A stretch of DNA of 45,895 bases from CAZQEZ01 sp964592475 (GCA_964592475.1 CAZQEZ010000017.1:1-45895), one strand, 5' to 3'. Positions 15,501-24,254 are shown, numbered from the stretch's first letter. Notes: generated by a model not told the origin, from the sequence alone. A program made the numbers and translations.

Positions 15501-17282
15501 TTGTTCAAATTGGCTTTGGCCTATCATATAATACAAATCTTCAGCTTGAGCTTGCCCATCAATAGCTTTTTGTAATTGTATTTCCGCTAAAGGATAATTC
15601 TTAAGCCACCAGGCAGCAATACCCATTTGCAAATTGTTTCGCGGCTTAAATTCAGTTTCGGGCCATTTTTGAAAATTCTCGAGCGACTGTTCATATTTTT
15701 TGAGCTCGTAATAAGCAATGGCCAAAGACCTGGTTATTGCTAATGTATCTTTTTGTAGTTCCCGGGCTTTTTCCAGGTCTGCTGTTGCCGGGACAAACTT
15801 ATTTAGGTGAAACAAGCTTAACCCTTTGTAAAAAAAGTTATCGGCAGTAGCATCGCCCATTGTTATTGCTTTCTGTAAGCTTCCATCTGCACTTGACCAT
15901 TCTTGCTGTTGAAAATAGGCATAGCCAAGATTGGTATAAACCTCCTTTTCTGCCTTTTCTAATTTTATGGCCTGCTGGTAATCGTTGATGCTATTTTGCC
16001 AATCTTTTAAAGCAAAGTAGGCATCGGCACGATTAAGAAAAGCTTTGCCGTAATCGGATTTTTGCTGGATGGCTAAATCATAATCTTTTATTGCTAGCGC
16101 GTATTGGTTTTGAAAATATTTAGCCTTTCCTCGATTATTGAATAATAATTCAGATTTTTCACCAGCTTCATTAGCTTTATTGTAAAGGGTAACAGCTTCA
16201 GAATATTTATCAAGCAGAAAAGCTGCATTACCCGCTTGATAAAAGCTGTTCGATTGCGGGCTATCGGCTTTTTCGAAATATTGCTGATAATCTGCCAGTG
16301 ATTTTTCGAAGTTTTCTTTTTGATAATAAATTTGAGCTTTTTGCAGATAGAGGTTTGAGCCATCATATCCTAGTTCAGCTGCTTTTTCAAAATCTTGTAG
16401 CGCTTTGTCTATTGCTTTTTGCTGTTGAAAAATAGTGGCTCGCTTGTAATAAATTTCTTTATTTTTATCGTCCATTGCCAGTAAATTATTGGCATATGAA
16501 AGCGCGTCATCCCATTTTTTCAGTTCGTAGCTCAACGATGCAAGCATCTGTAATGTGTTTTCATGCTTTGGGTTTTCTTCAAAATATTTTTTGTAAAAGC
16601 CATAAGCTATTTCAGGTTTACCAATGGCCAGGTTGTATTCACCTTTCACAAAATTGTAATTTATTTGAAATTGCTTCTGCCAGCTTTTCAGGTCAAGGTT
16701 TATTTTTTGATAATCGGTTAGCTTATTTCCAGCTACAAATATGCTACTGGCGCCATCAGTAATTATGCCTGGAATTCCTATTCCTAAAATGCCTCCATCA
16801 TTCTTTTGCAAAATAGCTCCCAAATTACTTTTAGCTAATAATATCTTACCTGTAAATATTTGATAATGCTGCCATGAATGGTTAATTACTACATTAGAAG
16901 TTTCTTGTTGCTGCCCTGTTTGGGTAACAAGGGTTGCTTTTCCTAGTGTTACTTCGGTGGGCTTTAACCATGCTTTTGGTTTTGACAAAGTGGTTTTAAA
17001 ATATATTAATCCGGTGCTGTTATTTTGGCCTGTTATGGTTTTTATTTCATAAATAGTACTGTCGGCTAGCATTATTTGCGCGGTTTCTGCTAATTGAAAA
17101 ACTTCTGCTAACGTGCACCCAGTACCATTACCGTCTATAAAAAAGCCCGTTGCATTAGCTAAAATGCCTCCATTATTATTAAAAGTAGTGATATTAAAAA
17201 TTGCACTTTCATTTTGCTGGGCTATGCTTTTGAAGCTGCAAAATAGAAGCAGGAAAAATATAATATTTTTGAGGATCTTCAT
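12546..17282 (-). CDS. Giant secreted TPR-repeat protein with degenerate trypsin-like N-terminal domain
   Basis: About 1578 residues from the start I prefer. A start at 17372 is possible, but the ATG at 17282 begins a clean signal peptide (MKILKNIIFFLLLFCSFKSI, cut near AQQ) and an exact promoter box lies at 17321-17328, inside the longer frame. Residues 45-175 resemble an HtrA/trypsin-like fold (ATGFFIDGNGTG, then GILGIGIPG), but the positions of the catalytic His, Asp and Ser appear to be Glu60, Gly91 and Leu154. From about residue 213 to the end are roughly 40 tandem 34-residue TPRs, most with the pattern NRGxAxYxLxxYxxAIxDxxxAI. The TPR solenoid should be a large protein-binding scaffold in the periplasm or outside the cell. 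Upstream are an outer-membrane protein, an ABC exporter and truA on the same strand. Function unknown. Confidence 0.88.
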   Translation of the reverse strand: MKILKNIIFFLLLFCSFKSIAQQNESAIFNITTFNNNGGILANATGFFIDGNGTGCTLAEVFQLAETAQIMLADSTIYEIKTITGQNNSTGLIYFKTTLSKPKAWLKPTEVTLGKATLVTQTGQQQETSNVVINHSWQHYQIFTGKILLAKSNLGAILQKNDGGILGIGIPGIITDGASSIFVAGNKLTDYQKINLDLKSWQKQFQINYNFVKGEYNLAIGKPEIAYGFYKKYFEENPKHENTLQMLASLSYELKKWDDALSYANNLLAMDDKNKEIYYKRATIFQQQKAIDKALQDFEKAAELGYDGSNLYLQKAQIYYQKENFEKSLADYQQYFEKADSPQSNSFYQAGNAAFLLDKYSEAVTLYNKANEAGEKSELLFNNRGKAKYFQNQYALAIKDYDLAIQQKSDYGKAFLNRADAYFALKDWQNSINDYQQAIKLEKAEKEVYTNLGYAYFQQQEWSSADGSLQKAITMGDATADNFFYKGLSLFHLNKFVPATADLEKARELQKDTLAITRSLAIAYYELKKYEQSLENFQKWPETEFKPRNNLQMGIAAWWLKNYPLAEIQLQKAIDGQAQAEDLYYMIGQSQFEQEKFESAYQNLSTAITNESKEPQVFYLRGIISFDQEKYTEALPDFENALKLGFNDARLYEYSGICKYHLKNYASAIKDLNSASEKGLKTLVLFEARGDARTIIQEFKNAIPDLLEAIKLGTEKPFIFENVGICRYHLKDFRGSIEMLTLAIDKGVENAQVFKMRGNARFALEQMEAAFIDLNKAIALGSTDSLAFSNRGFIHFGKTDYQAAIADFDAALENGAVTAAIYNKRGEAKYQLENLDGAIADFNLAIQQAENMGIAFFNRGTAKYYKQDFTNAVDDLQKAEQKGANSLALYEMLGLARYENKDLKGALADLSRAITMGSTISRVYLVRGMIKYEAKEYGPAEKDLEKALTLEDVDPVNYQYLGNTNFYLQKFEQAESNLSKAIENGIDDALVYANRGQARYELKKYQEAIQDIEKALAKGYEHGQMMYVLGNSKFQIDDFSGAINAYNKAIALGINHEIIFNNRGKAHYQTENYQAAITDYEKAINLKADYAKAWYNRADAKYALKNYEAAIPDYQKVIDLNSADNQLYFQLGTAQYFIEDYKKAVDNVSIAISKGINDKLAFYARGHAFYYLEKYQEAIDDLDKSIKAGELDQLSFYNRGSAKYKLQDYDGTISDLSRAIEMGANDALVYNWRGHAYYENRKFNEALNDLNQAINKDANFARAYGNRANTKFRLKDYESALADYTKGINLGLKEPVIFNNKGKTLFLLKRYDDAIKDYDNAIGLQPDYGKAYQNRAEAKFIIEDFEGVISDLLWVEKNYEITPADLYYMADAYFLTNNYPFAATYYDKSIDAGIKEKAAYYNRGKSHYEMKAYESALMDFQEVAKMDAGDAQVQIILASAYIFLGGYNEALESLNKAIKIDGNNPDSYFNRAILKEENDDWKGAITDYSAAINLKKDDPLLYYNRGNARITEGELEAAVEDMDKAIELEASNPDFIRARGNAYYQMQNYDAACTDWKKAEGMGDKKAAFSYKQYCNLK

Positions 17283-17320
17283 AGTTAACTTATTGATAAT
17301 GAAAATATATTCTGGCTTAA

Positions 17321-17328
17321 CAAATATA
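17321..17328 (-). promoter_or_regulatory. Promoter -7 box of the giant TPR gene
   Basis: On the minus strand this reads TATATTTG, an exact TAnnTTTG match, 38 bases before the ATG at 17282. It supports that start, because it lies inside the longer possible reading frame. Confidence 0.55.
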
Positions 17329-17424
17329 TTTGCCACAGCTAACTTTCTCAGCTCAATAAACTTTGAAATCATACATGGGTAAGTATGACTATTGAAGGAA
17401 AAATAAAGTCTTTTTTAATAGAAA

Positions 17425-18024
17425 TTAATAGCTGAAGTTGAAATTGTACCGCATACCAAGCCCGGCCTGCAATCGAAAAATCAATGGGTTGTCTACTATT
17501 TCCATGAACAGACTTAAATCAACAAACGCGGTCAATTGGGTATCCGGAATTTTGTATTCAGCCCCTACAATTCCTTCAGGACCAAATCCAACATCGCTAT
17601 AGCTATCGGTAAGACGAATATTTTCTCTATCCAGATATCGATATTCTACCCCTATTATCCTCAATTGGGCACCAAAGCCAAAATACCATTCCAAACCTTC
17701 TATATTTTCCGGAAAATCCTGATGAAATAATAATCTCCCTTGCAGTGATACCGAATAATTAACGCTGTGACCTAGATAAGTAGCTCTTTGGTAGCCTTCA
17801 ATATCGTTAAATATAGTACTAAAATAGCCGCTATAAAACCCTGGGTAGGTGGAGCCTAAGTTAGCTTCGAGCGCTTTGCTTTCTTGCATATAATATTTAT
17901 AAGATAAGCCGAAGGGGTCTCCAAGCCTGATGCCTAAGCCTGCATCGTAAGCATTGTGTCGCTGAGCAGTTGCCACCTGTAGACTAATGAAAAGTAGCAG
18001 TAAAAGAGTAATAGCCTGTTTCAT
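17425..18024 (-). CDS. Small outer-membrane beta-barrel-like protein
   Basis: A 199-residue protein with a signal peptide (MKQAITLLLLLFISLQVATA, cut before QRHN). The mature part alternates glycine-, aromatic- and polar-rich strands (GLGIRLGDPFGLSYKYYM, WYFGFGAQLRIIGVEYRY) and ends in RLQAGLGMRYNFNFSY, with aromatic residues at the extreme C-terminus as in outer-membrane beta barrels. It is probably an eight-stranded or similar porin-like protein of unknown role. It lies 40 bases downstream of the ABC exporter gene and 142 bases upstream of the TPR gene, all on the minus strand. No specific family is certain. Confidence 0.75.
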   Translation of the reverse strand: MKQAITLLLLLFISLQVATAQRHNAYDAGLGIRLGDPFGLSYKYYMQESKALEANLGSTYPGFYSGYFSTIFNDIEGYQRATYLGHSVNYSVSLQGRLLFHQDFPENIEGLEWYFGFGAQLRIIGVEYRYLDRENIRLTDSYSDVGFGPEGIVGAEYKIPDTQLTAFVDLSLFMEIVDNPLIFRLQAGLGMRYNFNFSY

Positions 18025-18064
18025 TTTTTATGTAGAATAGTATTTTTAAAGTTAAAATTATCTG

Positions 18065-19834
18065 CTATTGAACCACTTCTTTATATTGCATTTTATGCAA
18101 TTGGGTATAAAACCCGTCCATTGAAAGCAATTCCTCATGCTTGCCCCGCTCTTTTATTTCCCCTTTGTCGAGCACCAATATTTTATCTGCCTTTTGAATG
18201 GTACTTAGCCTGTGAGCAATTACAATTGATGTGCGTCCCTTCATCAATCTTTCAATAGCATTTTGGATCAGCTCCTCTGTTTCAGTATCAACAGAAGAGG
18301 TTGCTTCATCAAGTACAATAATTTTTGGGTTATAAACCATAGCGCGCACGAAAGAGATTAATTGGCGCTGACCTACTGAAAGGGTAGCTCCTCTTTCCAT
18401 AACATTGTATTCAAGACCACCCGGTAGTTTTTCAATAAAGCTTTTAGCTCCTACCAATTCTGCGGCTTCTATTATTTTTTGAGGGTCAATATTTTTATTA
18501 CCTAAATTAATATTTTGCGCTATGGTGTCCGAAAAAAGAAATACATCTTGTAATACAACTCCAATATTTTCACGTAAAGCATTGATTTCATAATCTTTTA
18601 TCGGCGTGTTATCAATGTAAATTTGACCTTTGTTGATGTCATAAAAACGGCTCAAGAGGTTAATAATAGAAGATTTTCCTGCTCCTGTAGCGCCAACCAG
18701 GGCTAGTGTTTCGCCTGCTTTTACTTCTAGAGAGATATCCTTCAACACGTAATCATCGTCGTTATAAGCAAACCAAACATTTTCAAATTTGACTTGTCCT
18801 TCTAAGCTGTCAGGCTTTTTCTTTCCGTTGTTTGGGATATTTTCTTGATTATCCAACAAGTTAAAAATACGTGAAGAGCTGACAATTCCCATTTGCAGGG
18901 TATTAAATCTATCAGCAAGTAAACGAATAGGGCGAAAAAACATCCCAATATACATAATGAAAGCTATCAGCCTGCCAAAGGTAAGGTCCAAATCATTGAC
19001 TATGATGCCTCTGGCGCCAAACCATACTACTAAGCCTATGCCCAACGCCTGAATCACTTCTGCTACAGGAAAATAAATGGCGTAATACAAAACTGATTTG
19101 ATATTGGCATGCCGGTGCTTACGATTAATAAGTTTAAATTTTTCGAATTCCCGATCTTCACTATTAAATATTTGAACAATGTTCATACCGGTGATATGCT
19201 CTTGTACAAAAGAATTCAGATTGGATACGGCATTGCGTACAAGGTTAAATACTACCTTAATTTTTTCTTTAAAAACATAAGTGCTAATGATTAATAATGG
19301 TAAAGTGGAAAGGCTGATCAGGGTGAGTTTCCAATTAAGAGAAAACATAATAGCAAGGATTACAAATATTTGCAATAAATCTGATATAATTGCAGCGATG
19401 CCTTGATTAAATACATTGGCCAAAGTTTCTATATCCGAAACTGCTCTGGTAACTAATCTGCCAATGGGTGTATTGTCGAAAAACTTAAGCCTGAGCCGGG
19501 TAAGATGATTGAAAAGCTGTATTCTTATATCTCTAATAACGTGCTGCCCCAGCCACCCAGACATGTAAGTGTGGAAATATTGGATAATTGCCTGGATCAC
19601 TAATAGCGAGAATAATAATATTATCATGTTTATTAAACCCTGGTAATCATTTTCCGCTACATAATTGTCTATAGTTTGCTGAATGATCAATGGCGTAAGG
19701 GGGGTGAGAACCGCTACCATAAAAGTGAGAAAAACTAACAAGTAAAAGCGACCTTTATAGGGTTTCGCATAAACCATAAGCTTTTTTAATACATCCCAAT
19801 CTAATACTTTACCGCTTTTTTCTTCAGTACTCAC
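18065..19834 (-). CDS. ABC exporter, fused permease and ATPase (MsbA-like)
   Basis: A 589-residue half-transporter: six transmembrane helices in residues 28-320, then an ATPase domain. Walker A is GATGAGKSS at 381-389, the signature LSVGQRQ starts at 485, Walker B IIVLDEATSS at 505-514, and the switch histidine is in VIAHRLST. It should work as a homodimer exporting lipid, drug or peptide; MsbA-type lipid flipping is plausible but sequence alone cannot separate it from drug exporters. It follows truA by 12 bases and precedes the outer-membrane protein by 40, so the three could be one operon. Confidence 0.93.
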   Translation of the reverse strand: MSTEEKSGKVLDWDVLKKLMVYAKPYKGRFYLLVFLTFMVAVLTPLTPLIIQQTIDNYVAENDYQGLINMIILLFSLLVIQAIIQYFHTYMSGWLGQHVIRDIRIQLFNHLTRLRLKFFDNTPIGRLVTRAVSDIETLANVFNQGIAAIISDLLQIFVILAIMFSLNWKLTLISLSTLPLLIISTYVFKEKIKVVFNLVRNAVSNLNSFVQEHITGMNIVQIFNSEDREFEKFKLINRKHRHANIKSVLYYAIYFPVAEVIQALGIGLVVWFGARGIIVNDLDLTFGRLIAFIMYIGMFFRPIRLLADRFNTLQMGIVSSSRIFNLLDNQENIPNNGKKKPDSLEGQVKFENVWFAYNDDDYVLKDISLEVKAGETLALVGATGAGKSSIINLLSRFYDINKGQIYIDNTPIKDYEINALRENIGVVLQDVFLFSDTIAQNINLGNKNIDPQKIIEAAELVGAKSFIEKLPGGLEYNVMERGATLSVGQRQLISFVRAMVYNPKIIVLDEATSSVDTETEELIQNAIERLMKGRTSIVIAHRLSTIQKADKILVLDKGEIKERGKHEELLSMDGFYTQLHKMQYKEVVQ

Positions 19835-19846
19835 CTTTATTCGTGT

Positions 19847-20596
19847 TTATTGGAAAATCTCTCTCGGATATTTTACTTCACTTAAATATAAGCCACAAGC
19901 TGCTGCAGATTTGCCCGCCCGCGAGCGTTTTTTACTAGCTATTATTTTTTCTAACTCTTCAACGGGAATTTCATTTTTACCTATCATCAATAATGTACCG
20001 ACTATTGCCCGTACCATACCTCTCAAAAAACGATTAGCAGTTATATAAAATACCAATTGATGCTTTTGTTTTTCCCATCTAGCTTCCGTTATTTGACAAA
20101 GATAATGTTTCACATCAGTGTTTGCTTTGCTAAAGCATTTAAAATCTTGCGTGCCGATCAAATGATTAGCCGCTTCATTCATTTTTGAAATATCAACAGT
20201 CTGCCAATAAAACAAGCTTCTGTATTGCAAAAACGGGTCTTTTTGTTGATGAATACAGTATTGGTAGCTGCGCGAATAAGCAGTATAACGTGCATGACCT
20301 TCTTCTGTTATAGGATTAATGTTATTTATAGCGATATCATTAGGCAAGAAGCCATTCATTCTACGCTTTAGTTCACGCGTGGTTATTTTTAGTGATGCAT
20401 CAAAATGGGCTATTTGCTGTAAAGCATGTACGCCTGCATCAGTTCGGCCACTGCCTGTTATCTTAATTACCTCTCCTAATAGTTTGGTTAAACAATCTTC
20501 TATTATCTCCTGAATGGTGATTGCGTTTTGTTGCACTTGCCATCCATGATAATTTGTTCCTTGATAAGCTATATCTAAAAAATATCGTTGCTTCAT
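19847..20596 (-). CDS. truA: tRNA pseudouridine(38-40) synthase TruA
   Basis: A 249-residue enzyme that makes pseudouridine at positions 38-40 of the tRNA anticodon stem. The catalytic Asp53 is in the family motif GSGRTDAGVHALQQ. Other conserved stretches are the opening LDIAYQGTNYHGWQ and NRFLRGMVRAIVGTLL near residue 187. Length is standard. It is the first gene of a leftward run (truA, ABC exporter, outer-membrane protein) and diverges from the DUF4293 gene across a 125-base gap. Confidence 0.97.
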   Translation of the reverse strand: MKQRYFLDIAYQGTNYHGWQVQQNAITIQEIIEDCLTKLLGEVIKITGSGRTDAGVHALQQIAHFDASLKITTRELKRRMNGFLPNDIAINNINPITEEGHARYTAYSRSYQYCIHQQKDPFLQYRSLFYWQTVDISKMNEAANHLIGTQDFKCFSKANTDVKHYLCQITEARWEKQKHQLVFYITANRFLRGMVRAIVGTLLMIGKNEIPVEELEKIIASKKRSRAGKSAAACGLYLSEVKYPREIFQ

Positions 20597-20721
20597 TTGA
20601 TTAATTGACGAAAATATTATTGGATCAAATAGAATAAATAATATAATTGATTGGTGGTTTTAATTATTATGCACTTATTTTGCAAAAAACCGACACGAAA
20701 TTATTTAAAATATTCTGAAAT

Positions 20722-21201
20722 ATGTGGCAACGCGTTCAAACAATTTTTTTAGTTCTCATTTCCATTTCCATGATTGTTTTTTTATTTGTGCCAATATGGC
20801 AAGAAGTAAGCACTGACGGAGAAATAATAACACTTACGGCTTTTTCTTTGAAAATATACACTACTGAAGGAGTGATGATTTCTACTACTGGTTTTCCTTA
20901 TTTGTTCGTGGGTGTGGCGGCCATATTGGTAGCTTTGGTTGCCATTTATGAAATTGTACGATTTGATAATAGACTTACTCAATTAAAGTTAGGAGCTCTC
21001 AATTCTTTGTTAATGGCAGTTGTCCTTTTGTTGGCGGTATGGTTTATGATTGAGGCGGAAAAGGATATTAACCCCGCGATGCAAGGCAGTTATCAAATTG
21101 GCTTGTTTTTACCTATGATGGCCATGCTTTTCAATGTATTTGCCAATAGATTTATTCGTAAAGATGAGAGACTAGTTCGCTCAGTTGACAGAATACGTTA
21201 G
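20722..21201 (+). CDS. DUF4293 family membrane protein
   Basis: A 159-residue protein with the MWQRVQTIFLVL opening characteristic of DUF4293, a family I know only from Bacteroidota. Four hydrophobic segments are visible, around residues 5-25, 58-80, 93-112 and 124-143, and the C-terminal tail is basic (RFIRKDERLVRSVDRIR), so it should be cytoplasmic. The role is unknown. Next on the strand, after 38 bases, is a small helical protein; the two may share a transcript ending at the terminator at 21634. The gene diverges from truA. Confidence 0.85.
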   Translation: MWQRVQTIFLVLISISMIVFLFVPIWQEVSTDGEIITLTAFSLKIYTTEGVMISTTGFPYLFVGVAAILVALVAIYEIVRFDNRLTQLKLGALNSLLMAVVLLLAVWFMIEAEKDINPAMQGSYQIGLFLPMMAMLFNVFANRFIRKDERLVRSVDRIR

Positions 21202-21239
21202 ATCTAAGCTTTCATAATTTTTAACTCATCTCATAACTT

Positions 21240-21638
21240 ATGTTTAAAAAGGATTACTTGCTTAGGCTAATAGAAGAAGCAGTTAAACTATTGGCAAAAG
21301 CCATGAATTTAATTAATGAAAGTGATCTTGAAAACGCTGAAAAGCAAATTGCTAAAACCTACAAAATTTTAAAGGCAAATCCCGAATGGCAAAAGCTGCC
21401 GATAGCTGAAATGATAAAGGCCATGGAAAATGCCGACTTTGATGAGCACCGGATGGAAGTAATGGCTGATTTGCTTAAGGTGGAATCAGATTTTAAAAAA
21501 GCTGATAACGATTCTAGCCAAAGCCATGAACTTTTAATAAAATCATTGGCTATCTATGAATATTTGGACAAAACCAGTACTACTTATTCATTTGAAAGAG
21601 TTGCCAAAATTGATGCACTAAAACACCGATTAAATTAA
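21240..21638 (+). CDS. Small helical hypothetical protein (possible DUF6483)
   Basis: A 132-residue, almost entirely alpha-helical, charged protein without signal peptide or membrane span. The opening MFKKDYLLRLIEEAVKLLAK resembles DUF6483 proteins, a family of unknown function; I hold this loosely. The second half (LLIKSLAIYEYLDKTSTTYS) has the pattern of a TPR-like helical pair. It is cytoplasmic by prediction. It lies 38 bases after the DUF4293 gene and ends inside a bidirectional terminator. Confidence 0.75.
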   Translation: MFKKDYLLRLIEEAVKLLAKAMNLINESDLENAEKQIAKTYKILKANPEWQKLPIAEMIKAMENADFDEHRMEVMADLLKVESDFKKADNDSSQSHELLIKSLAIYEYLDKTSTTYSFERVAKIDALKHRLN

Positions 21639-21680
21639 AATAAATAATGACTGGATGGATCAGCCATTATTTATTTTAAT
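21634..21680. terminator. Bidirectional terminator between convergent genes
   Basis: Twenty-base arms with one mismatch (21634-21653 and 21661-21680) around a seven-base loop, with A/T-rich outer ends on both strands. It serves the small helical protein gene (plus) and the M20 peptidase gene (minus). Confidence 0.8.
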
Positions 21681-21695
21681 AAAGTTTTGTTTCAT

Positions 21696-23072
21696 TTATT
21701 TACTTAGCGCAGCAAATGCATGATGAAACAAAACCGAAGCTTCAATTCCTCTTATATAATTAAATACTCCAAAACTTTCATTAGGAGAGTGAATTGCATC
21801 AGAATCTAGTCCTACGCCCATAAGGATAGGGTCTACTTTTAAATGATTTTGAAATAAAGCAACGATTGGAATACTACCTCCTTCTCTTGTTGGAATAGGC
21901 TCTTTTCCCCACGCTCCTGCAAATGCTCGAGTGGCAGCTTTAAAGCCAATAGAGTGCACTGAAGTGGTGGCAGGTTCGCCTCCATGGTGAGGTCTCACTT
22001 CTACTTTTACACCTTTCGGGGCAATGGTTTTAAAGTGTTTGCTAAACATTTCAGTTATCTCTTTCGAATTTTGATTGGGTACCAATCTCATGGAAACCTT
22101 GGCAAATGCTTTGGATGGTAAAACTGTTTTGGAACCTTCACCAACATAGCCTCCCCAAATACCATTCACGTCTAGTGTAGGTCGTATACCAGTTCGTTCA
22201 ATAGTTGAGTAGCCGGCTTCTCCTTCTACCTCTTCTACTCCAAGATCTTTTTTAAAGTGATCAAGGTTAAACGGACGCACTGCTAGCTTTTTTCTTTCTT
22301 CATCGCTTAAATCAACTACTTTGTCATAAAAACCAGGAATTGTGATTTTATTATTTTCATCCTTTAAGCTGGCAATCATTTTACAGAGGGTATTAATAGG
22401 GTTGGCCACAGAGCCACCGTATACACCGGAATGTAGGTCTTTGTTAGGCCCGGTAACTTCTATTTCTACATAACTCAATCCTTTAAGTCCTACCGTAACG
22501 GAAGGAGTATCATTGGAAACTATGCTTGTATCAGAAATAAGTACTACATCGGCAGCTAGTTTTTCTTTGTTTTCAGCGATGAATTGTTCCAGGTGAGTAG
22601 AGCCAACTTCTTCTTCGCCTTCTATCAAGAATTTTACATTACAGGCCAGATCATCATTTTCTGTCATTACCGAAAAAGCCTTCACATGAGTATACATTTG
22701 TCCTTTATCGTCGCTGGAACCCCGGGCATATATTTTTCCATCTCTGATTTGTGGTTGAAAAGGCGGAGAGTGCCATAAATCTATAGGGTCGGCAGGCTGC
22801 ACATCGTAATGACCATAAATTAAAATAGTAGGTAGCGAAGGGTCAATTATTTTTTCTGCATAAACCACCGGAAATCCTGCGGTAGGATGAAGCTCCACTT
22901 TATCGGCTTTGGCTTCTTTAAGTTTATTTTGCAGAAAAGTGGCAGCTTTTATAACTTCATCTTTATATTTTGGATCGGCACTTATTGAGGGTATTTTAAG
23001 TAGTTCAAATATTTCTTCCAGGTAATTATCCCTGTTTTTTTCTATATAATCTCTGATTTGCGATTTTTCCAC
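21696..23072 (-). CDS. M20-family dipeptidase
   Basis: A 458-residue zinc dipeptidase of family M20. Metal-binding residues are visible: His88 and Asp90 in IYGHYDVQPADP, the bridging Asp121 in ARGSSDDKGQ, the catalytic and metal glutamates at 153-155 in EGEEEVGS, and the late His in DAIHSPNESFG. A dimerisation domain lies between, around residues 200-310. There is no signal peptide, so it acts on cytoplasmic di- and tripeptides. Length and motif order fit the DUG1/CPG2-like dipeptidase group. It ends at a bidirectional terminator; the EEP-family gene is 126 bases upstream. Confidence 0.95.
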   Translation of the reverse strand: MEKSQIRDYIEKNRDNYLEEIFELLKIPSISADPKYKDEVIKAATFLQNKLKEAKADKVELHPTAGFPVVYAEKIIDPSLPTILIYGHYDVQPADPIDLWHSPPFQPQIRDGKIYARGSSDDKGQMYTHVKAFSVMTENDDLACNVKFLIEGEEEVGSTHLEQFIAENKEKLAADVVLISDTSIVSNDTPSVTVGLKGLSYVEIEVTGPNKDLHSGVYGGSVANPINTLCKMIASLKDENNKITIPGFYDKVVDLSDEERKKLAVRPFNLDHFKKDLGVEEVEGEAGYSTIERTGIRPTLDVNGIWGGYVGEGSKTVLPSKAFAKVSMRLVPNQNSKEITEMFSKHFKTIAPKGVKVEVRPHHGGEPATTSVHSIGFKAATRAFAGAWGKEPIPTREGGSIPIVALFQNHLKVDPILMGVGLDSDAIHSPNESFGVFNYIRGIEASVLFHHAFAALSK

Positions 23073-23198
23073 GGTATTTTGTTTTTATGGTTTGTTCTAC
23101 AAGAAATGGCTGTAAAATTACAAACTAATAAGCTAATGGCCTAGTTTTTAAAGAGAATACAGCTTTTGCGAATTAATATTTAGTGTATTTGATTTGTT

Positions 23199-24233
23199 TC
23201 AACGTATACTATAATACCCTTTGATAGGGAAATGGTCGGAGTGTTCAGCATCGTATTCCACTTTCAAATAGTGAGCTTCAAAAAATTCATCAAAAAACTG
23301 ATTGTCAATTCTCAAGAAAGGTATTTTACCATTAAAAGTGAATCCGAAGCCATTGCCAGCGGCCTCAAAAGTATTACTCATTTTTCTTCTCAACTTAAAG
23401 TAGGTATAGCTGTAGGGCATATCATTCAAGTCTCCGCAAATAATTGCCGGATATGGACTTTTTTCGATATGTTCTGATAGTTGCTTTATTTGTCGGGCCC
23501 TTGCAGCAAAACCAGCCTGAAGTGATTGTGCCACATCTTTATATTTATCTTTTATTTCCGGCGACATTATTTCATTGCTATTTAATCCCATAGAGCGTAA
23601 GTGTATATTGTACACTCTTATAGTGTCTTTGGCAAGAGCTACATCTACATACATTGCTCCATTAAAGGTTTGATCATTAAAATAAAGATTTCCTTTATTT
23701 ACAATGGGGAATTTGCTGTAAATAGCTAATCCATGCAATGTGCTCATTTCAGGGGTAAGATCTAAGTAATGGCTGTGATAGCCATTAGCCTTAAGCCGGT
23801 TGAGCATATCGAGATTTGGAAAAGATGGGTGACTGTAAAATTCCTGAAAGCATTTGATGTCAGCACTGTCGTTGAGCGTCCAATGCATCATTTCAGCAGA
23901 AAATTTTCCATAGTTTTGGGTTTTTATATCTTTAAAAAACCGAGTGTTGTAACTTAAAATGGTAAAATCGTGATTGTCGGGAGAGGCATTTGGGTTAATT
24001 GCAAGGGTAGCTTTTAAAAAAGGAAAGGCTATTAAAAGAGAAATTAAAGGGTAAAGTAGTACTCTCTTACTGATGGTAATATAATACACCAACAAAAAAA
24101 AATTGAAGATTATTACAAAAGGAATAGCCAAGGAAATAAAACCAGTCCACCAAATAGAAGAAGGTGGTATAAATACAGAGAAATAGACCAGTAGGGAAAT
24201 AACTAAAACTATCCGATTGAAATAAACTCTCAA
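23199..24233 (-). CDS. Membrane-anchored endonuclease/exonuclease/phosphatase family protein
   Basis: A 344-residue protein. Three hydrophobic segments occupy residues 1-80, with a catalytic EEP domain after residue 88. Motifs: TILSYNTRFF (metal-binding Asn96), KCFQEFYSHP (metal Glu), RVYNIHLRS (catalytic His), ICGDLNDMPYSYTY (Asp and Asn), and SDHFPI (His334). The domain is likely outside the cytoplasmic membrane. EEP domains cleave phosphodiesters in nucleic acids, lipids or phosphoinositides; the substrate cannot be told. A sugar kinase gene lies 21 bases upstream on the same strand and is probably cotranscribed. Confidence 0.9.
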   Translation of the reverse strand: MRVYFNRIVLVISLLVYFSVFIPPSSIWWTGFISLAIPFVIIFNFFLLVYYITISKRVLLYPLISLLIAFPFLKATLAINPNASPDNHDFTILSYNTRFFKDIKTQNYGKFSAEMMHWTLNDSADIKCFQEFYSHPSFPNLDMLNRLKANGYHSHYLDLTPEMSTLHGLAIYSKFPIVNKGNLYFNDQTFNGAMYVDVALAKDTIRVYNIHLRSMGLNSNEIMSPEIKDKYKDVAQSLQAGFAARARQIKQLSEHIEKSPYPAIICGDLNDMPYSYTYFKLRRKMSNTFEAAGNGFGFTFNGKIPFLRIDNQFFDEFFEAHYLKVEYDAEHSDHFPIKGYYSIR

Positions 24234-24254
24234 CTACCTCACCCTTAACTTTTA

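Noticed and set aside
12546..16646. Tandem DNA repeats or a CRISPR-like array in the 4 kb TPR region
   Set aside because: The periodicity is 102 bases (34 codons), with heavy divergence at DNA level and an intact reading frame; it is protein repeat structure only.
17283..17372. A 30-residue N-terminal extension of the giant TPR protein
   Set aside because: The extension would bury the signal peptide, and an exact promoter box lies within it; the ATG at 17282 is a better start.
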